Below are positions 38,876 to 50,800 of a DNA stretch of 64,000 bases, piece by piece. The notes beneath the pieces are model-generated. The model was not told the origin of the DNA. It searched no databases and worked only from the letters and a program-made list of their open reading frames with translations. The position numbers and the translations under genes are program-made. Each line of letters starts with the position of its first letter. Positions within the stretch are counted from its first letter, which is position 1. Source of the DNA: Rhytidiadelphus loreus (Eukaryota; Streptophyta; Bryopsida; Hypnales; Hylocomiaceae); the NCBI GenBank assembly GCA_947034895.1, contig OX344761.1, positions 78,801,839 through 78,865,838 of the forward strand, given 5' to 3'.

Positions 38876-39601
38876 AAGGACGAGAACGCCATTTTGTGGC
38901 GTTTCGATGGACATAAATTCAACCAGAGAGCAACTGAAAGTGATTTCTCATCCACTTTTTGCTTGTTGACCTTGCATGGAGGATTATGAATAGTATCCAC
39001 TTGAATTTGCAATCATGCAAGTGTTTGTCTTCACATAAATGAGAAGTAAGCAAAAAAGAATGGATGGCAAAACTTGCTATTTCAATGTATTTTGCTCCTT
39101 TCACTAAATCTAAAATTTCTCCTTGAATATGATATTTTTTGAGTTTGAGCCCAACTAACAAAACAAAGGTAAGCTACTCTAGTTTCTACTCCTATTAGAA
39201 TTTTGGAAAAATTTGCAGTATTGAATATTTTATTTGAATTTGAACTTTGGATGTATTTCTGATGTCTTCTACATTCTAATTATAGAAGGAAACGGGATTT
39301 GAGTTTACACCATGATGTTTGTCACTATAATGTACACCTGAGGTGAAATTTTCAGATTTTTTGAAATGATTTTCTATTTGATATGAATTTTTCTTCACTT
39401 TTTCTTCAAAAATTCTCATAAAAAAATAATTTTCCTTGAATAAATCTAAATTTTTTGTGAGGCAAAGAAGACATGTAGGTTCATCTCTGAAAAATAAATA
39501 TAAAAAATTTCAAACATTTCTAGTTAAAAAATGGCAATAAACTGAGTGCCAGGGAATGAGGCTTTGAACCTGTGGTCATAGGGCCGTCCTTTAAGGGTTA
39601 A
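38876..39601. mobile_element. TTAA-bounded element, copy 8 (726 bp)
   Basis: The left end TTAACCTCGGAAGGACG faces the right end CGTCCTTTAAGGGTTAA. It has TTAA on both sides and about 14 of 17 matching positions. Confidence 0.7.
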
Positions 39602-39830
39602 AGATGTTTCCCAACTGTCATCTGTGGCTGCAGTACTTAACTTAATTAGTGCAGGCAGGCAGCAAATGATTGCCTAATCCTGACTTCTACGGAAGGAATT
39701 AAGAAGAAGATCCCTAATTCCTTAGAACACCTCTGTGAAGCGACATTATTTAATGGTATTTTAAATCACATTCTACTAGTATTTTAGTAAAGTATACGAC
39801 ATGTTTCTCACAATGTCAAGCGTTTTAGCA

Positions 39831-40148
39831 TAAGGTAGCAATACTCATAACCGTCAATTAAAGGGTTTGGGACATGATATCTATTAATAGACAACTAACA
39901 AATTATTGAGCCCTATTAGCAAAAGAAAAAAAATTTCAATGCACTTTTAACTGTATTTTTTGGACATTGTGAGTATAAGTTGTGAATTTTCAAAGAGCCC
40001 ACTATAGATGCACCTAATACCAACGTTAAGGTCTGATATTCAAATGTAGTATATCCTTGTAATCACATCTATTTACTTCTTAGAATTTTTTAAGATTTTA
40101 GAGGCAGTGGTTATGGGTACAGTGATGCTTTTGGGTATTGCTACCTTA
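39831..40148. mobile_element. TAAGGTAG-family MITE, copy 4 (318 bp)
   Basis: A perfect 14-bp terminal inverted repeat, TAAGGTAGCAATAC, encloses the element. The interior is related to the 13.3-kb element. Confidence 0.7.
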
Positions 40149-40601
40149 TGTTTGATTGAGTGATGCTGGAAGGATAATTTTCTCCGATCAAGGAAATAAA
40201 AATAATGAAGATTGCACTATTTTTGCTAATTTTTTTTTATCAAATTTGGAATTAGTAAAATTGAAGAAGTGCAAATTACACTCTTGACTTGTTCTCGATG
40301 TATAGGTGAACCTATTTTCGAGAAGCGCAAAACTAAAAATTGGTCTTTAAAACTTCATTAGGTGTCAATATGTTATTTGTCGCACAATACTAAAGTTACT
40401 AAATCATATTATATTCCCCTCATTCATGAAAATAGGTCACTCTAAAGTTACATTAATATTTGAATGTAATAGGAAGAAAATTAAATTCTATGCACAATTC
40501 TATGATTTTATTGAACACAAAGGACTTCAATAAATAATGTGCATCCAAAATTGCCCACATTATTGATGCATTAAGCGGTGATAAATCTATGGGTACATAT
40601 C

Positions 40602-41468
40602 ATAATCCCAAAGTTCAAAGGCCTTTTTGTCATCAAAAACACTCAAAATTGTTGTTTTTCAATGTTCTTTTTACAACAAGTAAAAATATTTTTTAATTGC
40701 ATTTTTAACTATAGGATTTTGCACTAAACTAGTATAAAAATGTGTAAGAGATTTATAGAAACTTTGACTATGTAGATTGCAAGATATTTGCATTTAATGT
40801 TAACAAAATGGATTTTTTTTTGCATCTATCTTTTAGGATTACATTATAAGATTTTGAATCTTTTTAACTTAAATTTTTTAATTTATTTTGATTTTAAGAA
40901 AATGATGTTGATTAATTGAGTTGACAATATAGGAAAAAGATTCAAAAATAAAAACATGATTTTCAATCTTTAAGAAATTGTTATCTAGAAGCACATACGA
41001 TATAGAAGGAAAAAATAAATGTTTAATAGTTCAAAGATAGAACTAAAACACATTAATCTAAATAGCAAACTTAACCCTCGTGAACTTTCTAATACATTGT
41101 TTTCTCAAAAAGATGTTATGATTGCTTAAAAAATAAGATGCTCTGCAATTTTTACATTACTAATCCAAATGGAATGAGTCAAATCTTTCCATGTAGGTCA
41201 AATATAATCTATTGGAAACAAATATATTTTTTATAATTTGGAGTTCTATTTTATTTTATTTTTGTCCAACACACTGCATTTTATGCTTAGGCTAGCATAA
41301 ATTTTTCTCTTGTCCATTGATTGAAATAAAAATTATATTTTCGCAAAGCTGATGCGTTTTTCTATCTTCAAAAAAAGTTTCAAAAATCATGTAAAAAATT
41401 AAGAACATAGGAACTTGCTCAACCTTCAAGTGTCCCTTCAAAGGAACACTTGAGACTTTAGGAGTTGA
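40602..41468. mobile_element. TTAA-family element, copy 9, decayed ends
   Basis: The left end ATAATCCCAAAGTTCAAAGG and the right end GAGACTTTAGGAGTTGAT are degraded. The interior aligns with the 25.3- and 35.0-kb copies (CACTAAACTAGTATAAAAATG, GATGTTATGATTGCTTAAAA). Confidence 0.55.
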
Positions 41469-42113
41469 TACTTGAAAATCAACTTTGAAAAAGTAGGTAT
41501 CCACACCTTGCATCAAAAATTCAAGAAGACTCATTCAAAATTGACTTCACAAGGATCCGAATTTCCTAATGGAGACACATGACTTCATCTCATATGCTTT
41601 ATAAGATAAACTAGCCTATTACAAGCAACCACCCATTATAGATACTTAGGAAACGACCCATTATTGTCTTGTAATTACTATCAACCCATGGCAAACTTTT
41701 TTCAATAATTGAAACTTGAATTGAAATTTGGGCTACATCAATGAATGATTCCAATAGGAACTTCAACCTTTTTATTATAAATTCATCACAAAATGTGACC
41801 TTTTTAGGCCTTTATGTTGTGGCCATGTTAAGAAATATTGTGATTGTTGTAGGTGAGTAAGTTGACCAATATGGATATACTTTTTGTTAGGTTTGGGGTA
41901 GTATAGAGACTCTTTTGGGCCAATTGGGCATCACACTTCAAAATTTCATAACAAGTTCATACTTTGTCAAAAATTTCAATTTCAATTGCTCTCCCCATTT
42001 CTCACAATTGTCATTATATGGAAGAATTAATTAAATTTTTTTTTGATGATGCTAACATGACAAACCAATTTAGTTTTCGTGTCAAGGCTATACTTTGATT
42101 TACCTTAATAGAA

Positions 42114-42409
42114 TAAGGTAAAGTGCTTTAAAACCAACCATATTCTAAAAGCAACCTTTAACACAAAGGTACATTTTGCTTTCTTCAATGTACCAATAGT
42201 GTACATTTCAACTTATGAAAATTCGTAACAAATTCCACGAAGGTCCAAAAAATATAAAACGACTTGGGTTCGATGCCAATTCCATTGTTCTTCCTACGTA
42301 CGGAATTGTTTTCCATTTACTGAAAATTATTTGAAGGAGTTTAGCTCCCCATCCCACCCCACCTGCAATCAGGTTTTAAACGGTCACTTTTGAAGAGCAG
42401 ACTCCCTTA
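42114..42409. mobile_element. TAAGGTA-family MITE, copy 5, degraded (296 bp)
   Basis: The left end TAAGGTAAAGTGCTTTAAAA faces the right end GAGCAGACTCCCTTAA. The interior shares CAATGTACCAATAGTGTA with copy 3. Confidence 0.6.
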
Positions 42410-42801
42410 ACATAATCCCATGTGCCAGGAGACATGGTTGATGGCCAAAGACTGACAAGGCCCAACACCCTTCTGCCCAATCTTGTGTGGTTTTATGACT
42501 TCCCAGGTGCATTCAGAGCAGAGGGAAGGAAATCATTGGGATTTATTTGACACACCTAATAAAGGCTGATCACAGCCATCACAGACTGACTGATGGGTTG
42601 ATGGAATTCATCGACATAAAAGCATCCGACTGGAGTGCAACCCAACTGAAAAATCACTCAATACGGTGGATTTTTCAAATTAAAAAAAAAATTCGAAAAA
42701 AAAGAGAGTTGGAAAAAATTTGAGCAATTTCTAGATAAAATTAATGTGTCGAGAGAATTGAAGCAAAATTATGTACATGGAAATGTCTATGCTATGAACC
42801 A

Positions 42802-42879
42802 TTAACCCCTAAAGGACCACAAAGCCTGTAGAGGGCTTCTGCAACACGATTTTTGGCACCCCTGGTCATTTAGGGGTAA
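42802..42879. mobile_element. very short TTAA-family deletion derivative (78 bp)
   Basis: The left end TTAACCCCTAAAGGACCAC faces the right end TGGTCATTTAGGGGTAA, with only about 45 bp between the ends. It is probably an internally deleted copy of the 25.3-kb type. Confidence 0.6.
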
Positions 42880-44820
42880 ACATCATCATATTGTAAAAGG
42901 TCACAAAACAAATATTTGTATAAATTCAATCTCTTAGTAGTTACTATTTGACGTAGAAATCAAATCCACAACTTAAGTTTGCACTTTCTATCTAACTAGG
43001 AAATTTGTCAAGAAGTTGGAATATCATTAGAGTGGTGATCAATGATATTGAATTGTGATATCATATGTGTGATGGGTATATAGGTGAAAAAAATTAAAAT
43101 GCATGGAAATTTTGGTAAATTTAAATGAAGATTTTTAATCAATAGAGAAATTCTTAAGTTTTCTATACTATCACTTGACAATATTTTGCCACCTAAAAAG
43201 AGTTTGTATGCAATATTGTGTTATGTTGTAAAGACATAGATTCTATGGGGTAGTCAATGAGACAATCCTATGCTTATTTCCATCAAGAATCTTGAAAATT
43301 TGTTATATTAAGTTATATTATGTTAATATTATGCAATGTTTGTGAAGCAAGTATAAGCAATATTTAAAAATGAGACGAAAAATAGTTTCAACAATTATAA
43401 TAGATAAGAATATGCCAAGATGCATGCTAACATCAAGGCACAAATTTAATTGCAATCATTACAGCAACATATTTGCAATCTTAAAATATCTATACATTGA
43501 AGGCTTTTGCATTTTTACCTTCTATTACAATTTCAATCTCATATCAACAATAAAGTTGTAGGGACTATTCTTAGTACTATAAAAAGTCTTAAAAGGTTCA
43601 AGAGTTACTACAATCCAAATTTTGAAAGGCTTTTGAATACCAAGATATATATTGTGCTAATTTTCCACAATGCATGCTAAAATATAATTATAATTATATA
43701 TAGAGAGAGAAAGGATATGCAAATGGAATTTGTAAGTGTATTATCAAGTGTACTTTGACTTTCTACAATTGGAGTCTATGTAGATTGCAAAACTATACCA
43801 TAATCCATGTTTTATAGATAGGTGGTTCTAAAAACATTGTTCTTCACAAATAATGGTATACATTAAGGATTAAGGATTAAATTGCATTACAATTTTAGGG
43901 AGCACACCTATTATTTAGATGACTTTTTAATGGTAATAAGGATGCCTCTATCATCTTACTTATAATGGATGTATGCAAATTTTTTATCCAATTCTGTAAT
44001 AGAGTCTCTTTTGCCAATAGATTTTACATGAAAACCTTACGTGATATTTTTGCTTATAAAAACATAGCAATGAAAATTAATCCATAGTGATTGGCTCCAT
44101 GACCATCGGTTTCCTTGTTGGTTTCAAGCCTTATACAATCCATCACTTTGTTTGCATCCATTTTGTAATTATATATGAATAAAATTCTTTATATATTTTT
44201 TTCAAATATGGAATCATATGTCTCCTATGAGTCATAAAAAAATGATTTTTTTGGTAAAAATTTGAAATTATCGGGAGTAATTTTAGGAAAATGAAGAAAA
44301 TTCATATTTAAATATATAATATGCTAATTTTTAAAAATAAATTTCACCATTAGTGTAGTGTATAATATATTATGACGTAAATCAAATCTATCATGTTATT
44401 CTAAAATTAGAATATCAACAAACCATGGTTATAGATCCAAAGTGAAAAATTGCAATAAAATACTAAATTTTGTGAAAATTTAAATTGTTTTTATTTGAGC
44501 CAAAACTAAATTTGATACTTCATTTCTTTAGTTGTGCTCAATTTTTTTTTAAATCATTTTTAGGGCTCAAATTCATAGCAAGTGCAAAAAGCAAGAAAGG
44601 GACATGATACACTACAAAGGTGATCCATGAATTAAGCATTTTCTTCTTTTAAAAAGTCAATAATACCATTAGGGAGGAATATTTACTAAAAATGTATTCA
44701 AGCAACTTCCTTCCAAAATATTAGATGAATTTTTTCCCTCATTCTAAAGCCTTGCTTAAAGTTGTCCAAAGGATACAAAATATCCTCAACAATGTTTTAA
44801 TGATCAAAGAAGGCCATATT

Positions 44821-45301
44821 CATTAAATTGAGACAATATGGTCATTTTGAGAACTTAAGGCTCCTCCATTCAAAGATAAATTGTTGAAGGCGAAGATAAA
44901 AATAGGCACGTCGTTAGAAGGCTTAGAGCAATCCCACACCAAAACAATTAAGAAATGTGAACGTGCAAAATGCAATTCCACATGAGTTGTGTAATAAGAT
45001 GTAATATTTATAAAAGTGTGTCCCTTTACATTGAAGAACATGAATTTACTTGAATCAACTTCTCTCACTTCTCTATATACTTCACTTCCTAGGAAATGAA
45101 ATCCCGATATATCTAATCTTGCTAAGTCTAATGATTGAATGTCTTGTGTCAAAATATAAAGGCTATGTGCGCAGAGAGCACTCACCCTTACTAAAAATTG
45201 TTTTTTTGTATATGAATGAATATTCTATTAATAGTAATGATCCTTCAACAAAAATTAGACCACTCTGAACTAGGATCACTCGGCAAACCATCGTTCTTGG
45301 A
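44821..45301. other. border region left of the 17-kb element, no gene supported
   Basis: A 120-codon minus-strand open frame (44823-45185) has mixed composition and no recognisable domain. It could be a remnant but cannot be called. No inverted terminal repeat matching the right side near 62.5 kb was seen by eye. Confidence 0.3.
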
Positions 45302-46225
45302 TTAAGAACTGCTATTTGTTGCCTCCTTGGCTGCCTCCAAGGCTTTCAACTTGGCCAATCCTCTGAAGATATCCTCGCGTCGAGAAGGCTTGGGTGATCC
45401 ACTGTCTTTACTGAAAGTATTGAATATCCCCATCATCATTAAATCCTTGGCCTCTCTCTTCCGCTTTCGTTTACGTCGCGGAATCTCGGTATTGGAAAGA
45501 GACCTAGAACCTCGAGGAGGCGGGAGTGGTATCGATCTATTCACAGTGCTTATGTACGGATCGGCAGTTGTTGTCGATCGAGTGTAATTTGTCCGCCGTA
45601 TGTCTCGAAGAGTCGTTCGGCGGGAAATAGGTACAGCCGAAGGCAAAGATACTCCGCCCACGGATTTTGAGGGGAACGAGATAGGAATCTCTACGAGGCG
45701 TAGAACCTGTTGTGCTCTGCATGCACCCAACGGTACCTCATTGATCCGATCCCCAACCTTGGGATCCACATTCAACTCCACGCTCTGGACAGCCTGATGA
45801 CAGATTGTCACCGGCAACAATACTCCATCCTCGAGACGAGGATCCATACCCCGCTCTTCGTCATCCGCATACAATTTCCTGTGCGGTGTGTTTGGGGTTC
45901 GCAAAGTCGGCGACTGTGAACGCAATCGACTAGGGGTGGAGCTGGCCCTCTTCATTGGCGACGGTGAGCAAATCGGTGTCCTCACGGGACCCCGACTAGG
46001 TGGGCTATCTACCACGCCTTCCTCCACATTCCCCTTTGAGAAGTCGATGGCCGCCGAAGCTGCATCGGTGGCCGAGCCTAGGAGGTAAGGCTTAGAATAG
46101 GAGGACGGCACGAAGCTCCCTCCAATCGAGCCGGACCTCATTGAAAGTGACACGTCCGATCCAGACAGTAAGCTCCTCGTCAGTGGTTCCCTCTGTTGGA
46201 GAAAGTGTAGAACGGATCCTCCGAC
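45302..46225 (-). CDS. basic Pro/Ser/Arg-rich protein exon, function unknown
   Basis: An open frame of 308 codons runs from a CTATAG acceptor (exon start 46225, phase 0) to TAA at 45302. If a start lies inside, the Met at 46141 (MRSGSIGGS) gives 279 residues. The N-terminal half has SP and TP sites and RSQSPTLRTPNTPHRK. The C-terminal half has a basic RRKRKRKREAK segment that could be a nuclear localisation signal, followed by a short predicted helix. No domain is recognised. A diverged palindrome copy (45825-45845) lies within the coding sequence and encodes DPRLEDG, tying this frame to the same element. An alternative frame at 46153-46298 also has protein-like sequence, so the exon structure here is uncertain. 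Confidence 0.5.
   Translation of the reverse strand, partial: VGGSVLHFLQQREPLTRSLLSGSDVSLSMRSGSIGGSFVPSSYSKPYLLGSATDAASAAIDFSKGNVEEGVVDSPPSRGPVRTPICSPSPMKRASSTPSRLRSQSPTLRTPNTPHRKLYADDEERGMDPRLEDGVLLPVTICHQAVQSVELNVDPKVGDRINEVPLGACRAQQVLRLVEIPISFPSKSVGGVSLPSAVPISRRTTLRDIRRTNYTRSTTTADPYISTVNRSIPLPPPRGSRSLSNTEIPRRKRKRKREAKDLMMMGIFNTFSKDSGSPKPSRREDIFRGLAKLKALEAAKEATNSSS
45825..45845. repeat. diverged palindrome copy inside coding sequence
   Basis: The arms ATCCTCG and CGAGGAT around AGA match the core of the 21-bp palindrome. The outer bases no longer pair. A weaker relative lies at 45369-45389. Confidence 0.55.
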
Positions 46226-46260
46226 CTATAGCAATAGAAGTGAGCACACATCCCCCACAA

Positions 46261-46319
46261 TTATCCTCGACCCAAAGATAACACACATCCCTCCACAATT
46301 ATCCTCGACCCAAAGATAA
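46261..46319. repeat. pair of hybrid palindromes, probably intronic
   Basis: Two copies (46261-46281 and 46299-46319) have the left arm TTATCCTCG but the right arm CAAAGATAA, so each combines the two arm types and no longer pairs fully. They sit in a local 38-bp direct repeat (shared CCACAA and ACACATCC), between the HAD gene stop and the exon start at 46225. Confidence 0.7.
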
Positions 46320-46513
46320 CTCAACATGGAAGACAAACACATGTTGAACAAAACAATACAACCCAAAGAGGCCAGAAATCTTGATTAAATTTCAAAATTT
46401 TACTAATTCACAAAAATGAAATGTACAAAAAAATCCGTATTCACAAGAATAATGTACAACGAGTTCTATGATTGACTGAGACACTGAGAAGTCTATTTCT
46501 CCCTTCATCTCTC

Positions 46514-47548
46514 TTATTCAATCACTAAATTCATCCTCCGCAACACGAATCGCGACTTGAATGCCTTGACGGACATCCTCATCCCATCTAATATATAATT
46601 GGCTTGATCGTCTGATGCGACCAAGGGCGCCACACCTATGCGGTTCCGATCTACGAACTCACGCAGGCGTCCGAGTGGACACTTCTCGTGTAGTTTCTTC
46701 AGCCACGGAATGAGAGTGCCGACGAGCACATTGTCTCCACGCATGTACGGGTTCCAACTCTCAAGGTATATGCAATTCCCGTTCTCATTGAGGATGCCCT
46801 TTTGCGGAGAATCATCGATGAGAATGGTATTGTCCTTGTTGAAGGAGTTGGGATCCTGAGGGTCCAGGAACAATTCTTCATCAAGCACTTTGAAGAGCAG
46901 AGTCTTCCACGGACTCCCAGCCTGATGAAGAAATTTCCCTTCCGAGGTTTCTACCCTCCTGTAGTTGTCCTGACCTAGGATGTGGTACGGAGCCTTGCAA
47001 TTCTGGAATAGGAAACTCGCAACGGGTTCTACCGTCTTCTTGAACATGGAGCTCCAAACTACGACGCGGTTCGAAATCTTAGAAACCTCGTCTAAGAACT
47101 CGCGCACATTGGGACGAACGAAGACGGCCTTCGTCCCAATGAGGGTTGGGGTTCGATGGGAGAATACATTATCTCGGACTGTGTAATGTTTTTTCTTCTT
47201 ATGGGGCCCCTGACCCTGGCTCTCACACAGCACTCCGTTCAAATCGAACACGATATTCAACCACTTCTGTCGCGGTTGGACCACTAACGAGGACACACTC
47301 CGCGGCACTCTGTTTTTTCGACCTGTCGTTACTACTTGATCAAACACAACACGAAAGAGATGTAGTTACCTGTTGAAAGGCAGAATCAGGCGACCCATAA
47401 AACGAAGAAAAGCATGGAACCCCACTAAGCGACTGCAGAACCCCTCCGTTAAGTGATTGTTTGAGTGCCAACGGGCGGTGCACACTTCTAAGTTGTCCGC
47501 GCTGGGCACAAACATGGGCAATATCAATTCATTAGACACTACACGCAT
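46514..47548 (-). CDS. FCP1/NIF-type HAD phosphatase-like protein
   Basis: Joining 47548-47370 to 47309-46514 through a CAACAG/GTAACT donor and an AACAG acceptor (60-bp intron) gives 324 residues. The HAD fold is clear: motif I FDLNGVLC near residue 82, a TKAVFVRPN..EFL segment, motif II VVVWSSM near 146, a Lys in SPWKTLLFK near 195, and the acidic motif NTILIDDSPQK near 225. FCP1/SCP/NIF enzymes remove phosphate from phospho-Ser/Thr, classically on the RNA polymerase II tail, using DxD in motif I. Here the second Asp is Asn, so catalysis may be weak or altered. Its place between the ParB-like gene and a nuclear-type protein suggests a nuclear role in the element's life cycle, which is inference. 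The short first exon has no known domain, and its ATG at 47548 is the likely start. Confidence 0.75.
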
Positions 47549-47834
47549 TGAAGAGAAGTTTGAGATATATTTATTTCAAAATAATTTATGATACACCCGG
47601 TCTAACGGTTTTGTTGATCTCTAGCCGATTGTATACAAATACCAACTACAGCCCGTTGCGGTATCTACACTATGCTACAACGCAGTCACAGAGTGGCAGT
47701 TCTTCCACGCTTCACAATCAGAGACTGTACACTCCCTCCTGTCAGACAGAAGGAATGGACATGAGAATCTCTCACTAGGAACATGAACATGATGGAAGAC
47801 AAAACAAACATCCATCATATCACATTAGACAGAC

Positions 47835-50800
47835 TCATGAAATATCGTAGGGGTCTGAGGATGGACGAGAGTGTACCTGGCCGAACTCATCATCCAAATA
47901 ATCCCCGTAGTCGACAGTCTCTTCGTCGTCGTTTGGGGGATTTTCGAATTCTATCTCCGTCTCCGGTGCACGTGGCTCAGTCGGAGGGGGGACAAGATCC
48001 GGTACAACATCACCCTCCTCTTGGGTCTCCGGGACCGACTCCGCTTGCGCCTCCACAGTAGGGGACTGCCTCAAATTATCCTCGCCTCGAGGATAATCCA
48101 CTGCCCTATCAGCTCCCTCATTCCCTGCTCCAAGAACCGACTCCGTTGGCGCCTCCAATGTAGGGAGATGGCTTGGATTATCCTCGCTTCGAGGATAATC
48201 CACTGCACTATGAGCTCCCTCTATCCCGGTTCCAAGGACCGACTCCGCTTGCACCTCCAATGCTGGGGGCTGGCTTGGATTATTCTCGCCTCGAGGATAA
48301 TCCACTGCAGTATTAGCTCCGTCTGTCCCAGTTCCAAGGGGAGCAATCTCTTCTTGAATCTGTTGATTTGCTCTATCAACTGGAAGAGAGGATCCCTGCT
48401 CTTGTTCCATTGGAGGAGGAGAAGGGGGAGCAATATCCTCTTGGGCGGGAGGTAGAGGATCATCTTCGCCTCGAAGATAACCCTCAGAGCTCAGATCAGT
48501 GGACTGGTGAGCAGTGGCTTCTGAAGCACCACCAACGTCATGCGCATCAAGTTGGCTAGGTTGAGAAGTAGAGGGATCTTGTGATCGCGTTCTGAGAGAA
48601 ACATTCTCTTCACGCAATTTCTCAAGTTCCTTCTTCAACGCTTCCTTCTCCGCCAGCTCGTCAGCCCTTCTTCTTGCCTCCTCAGCCCTCTTGAAGGCCT
48701 TCCTCTCCTCTCTTTGCCTCCAAAAATCCTTAAGTTCCTGCTTCACAGGACGAAGAGGAACTTGAATTGGATCTGTAGCATCCCCGGACATGGAATCACG
48801 AGGAGGTTGAGGCTCTACAAGTGAGGGTTCTCCTTGGCTTCCCTTAGAGGTTCCCGCACCATCATCAATCGGACCATCGTAGTTGAAGTCTTCCAAATCC
48901 GAATACATGTCCTCCACGTCGCTGATGATGATGTCCGGTATAAAGCCCTCCACGGGCTTCCTTGCCGTCTTCTTCTTCTTCTTGCGAGCGACTGCATCTG
49001 ACTCATCCTTGTCCTTCGACGCTGATTCTGGCCCGCGTCTCCCTACGTGGAAATCCTCTTCGTTGATTTCCACATTTCCTCCTTGGACAACGTTCGTGTT
49101 TGTCCCAAATTCATCGATCCCAAGGTTGGCAGCCCCCTCGTCAGTAGGAAATTGTCGTGGGGCTTCCACGTTGCGATCGACGGAGGGTGTGGAATCCGAG
49201 TCCAGATCTGGAGTTTCAAGGTTACGCGGACGCACGTAACCAGGAAGATATGGCGAGTTCTCATGGCAGAAATTGTTCATGTCTAATTTACTGCCATAAG
49301 TCGCCAAATCTCGAAGCTTTTGTGAAGCATGCCTCTCAGTAAGGCCATAGTAATAGAGGCCATACATCTACAATACAACAAGCAGTTGTCAATACTTTTT
49401 TTCACACTATAATGATCCATCCTAGGAAACTATCTTCGACCCGAAGATAACACAACAACAGATAAAGATGCATGCAACAGAACAATCGAACATAATAATA
49501 CACCAGAAAGAGATCCTAAGCAATTATCTTCGAGTCGAAGATAAATCATAGAGCCACACCTTTGCAGCGATCACGAACTTGGAGCCTGTGTAAACACCGA
49601 TGACGTTCTCTCCTGTCACGGCGAAACTCTGAAGAATGTCGATATAGAACTCCATCCTCAGCTCACTCGGATGGACCCTATATTTTGCCTCCGTGTTCTT
49701 ATGGAAATCAATGTAGTAAGGTATGTCATCGGTGCAATATACCTTCTTCACTGCCTCCTTGTATTTTGGCTCCCCGTCATTGCGTTTCTTCATGACGAAA
49801 AGGAGCTTCACGGGGGGTGGCACTGCTCGGTTGGTCAAGTTGTCCAACCTCTCAGCCTTACTTGGCAGGTAGGTGGACACCCTAACTTCGTACCCTGACA
49901 TCTTCGATGCGGCAAATTTCTTGGCCGCGTCCATGTCATATGAACTCCTCACAATCCATAACCATACGTCTGGAGTAGACAACACCGGCCTCAGGTGATC
50001 ATCTAGAAAATTTAGTAATGGCAAGCAAGGTGGACTGTCACCGGATCCCGGATTTGGCCTCGGGAGGATTCGGAAATCAATCACAGCGAGGCCAAGTTCT
50101 CTGTTGACGTAGGGCCATATGTGGGTCGTCACCAGACCTTGGGGATAGCATTGGTGGCCTCGGATAAACACATCTCCTCCCGATGGCTCCACTCGCTTCT
50201 TCATCTTCAAGAAGGTCTTGAACATGGGATAGACCATTGACAATTTTTGATTGTCCTTGTAGTCTATGGCTGTCTTCTTCTTCGCCTCGTTGGTAAGGCG
50301 TTTTACAAAGAATTGGTTGGGTATTGCGGTGAGGAGGAAATCCCACGATGCCGACGAAAAGAAGTTGTCCAACTTCCATTGCCTCCACTTCACATCGATG
50401 ACATCCCCATTTCTGTCCTTGAATTTCAAGGACTTATCAAGGGCCATGAACTCCTCCACGATGACTTTCTTACGCTTCCTGCGCTCTACCCAGTGCTCGG
50501 CTTTATAGTTGTCCTCGCACATGATCTTTGCCGCCCCCACAGAGACCTTTGGATAGTCTCGTGTGCGTCCCTCTGTTCTCCCAAGCAGATGGAGGACATA
50601 ATCCTTGAGATCTTTGTCCGTGAAGTGTCCCATGTGCTTGAAGAATTCCCTTTTGAGCGAGAAGTTCTTTGCGTTGAAGGTCTTCGCGCTGTTGTAGGAT
50701 TTCCGTGACACGGGATCAATCAGCGATCCATCAGTGTGCTTTGTAAGGAACACTTCCCACATCTGATAGGTCTCATCGGCCAAGGTTATTATTCGAATTT

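Larger units (their letters stand above)
13300..44820. other. 32-kb gene desert built of MITE-like elements
   Basis: No open frame in this AT-rich interval shows conserved protein features. The longest (about 130 codons near 15600) looks accidental. Much of the interval can be assigned to the inverted-repeat elements listed separately. The remaining sequence shows only fragments of the same families and homopolymer runs. Confidence 0.7.

Noticed and set aside
44823..45185. 120-codon minus-strand frame at the left border
   Set aside because: It shows no recognisable motif or splice context and cannot be separated from chance.
46092..46298. 68-codon alternative minus-strand frame over the start of the basic protein
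   Set aside because: It contains a protein-like stretch (DEELTVWIGRV) but ends quickly and contains a palindrome upstream. It is kept only as a caution about the exon boundary.
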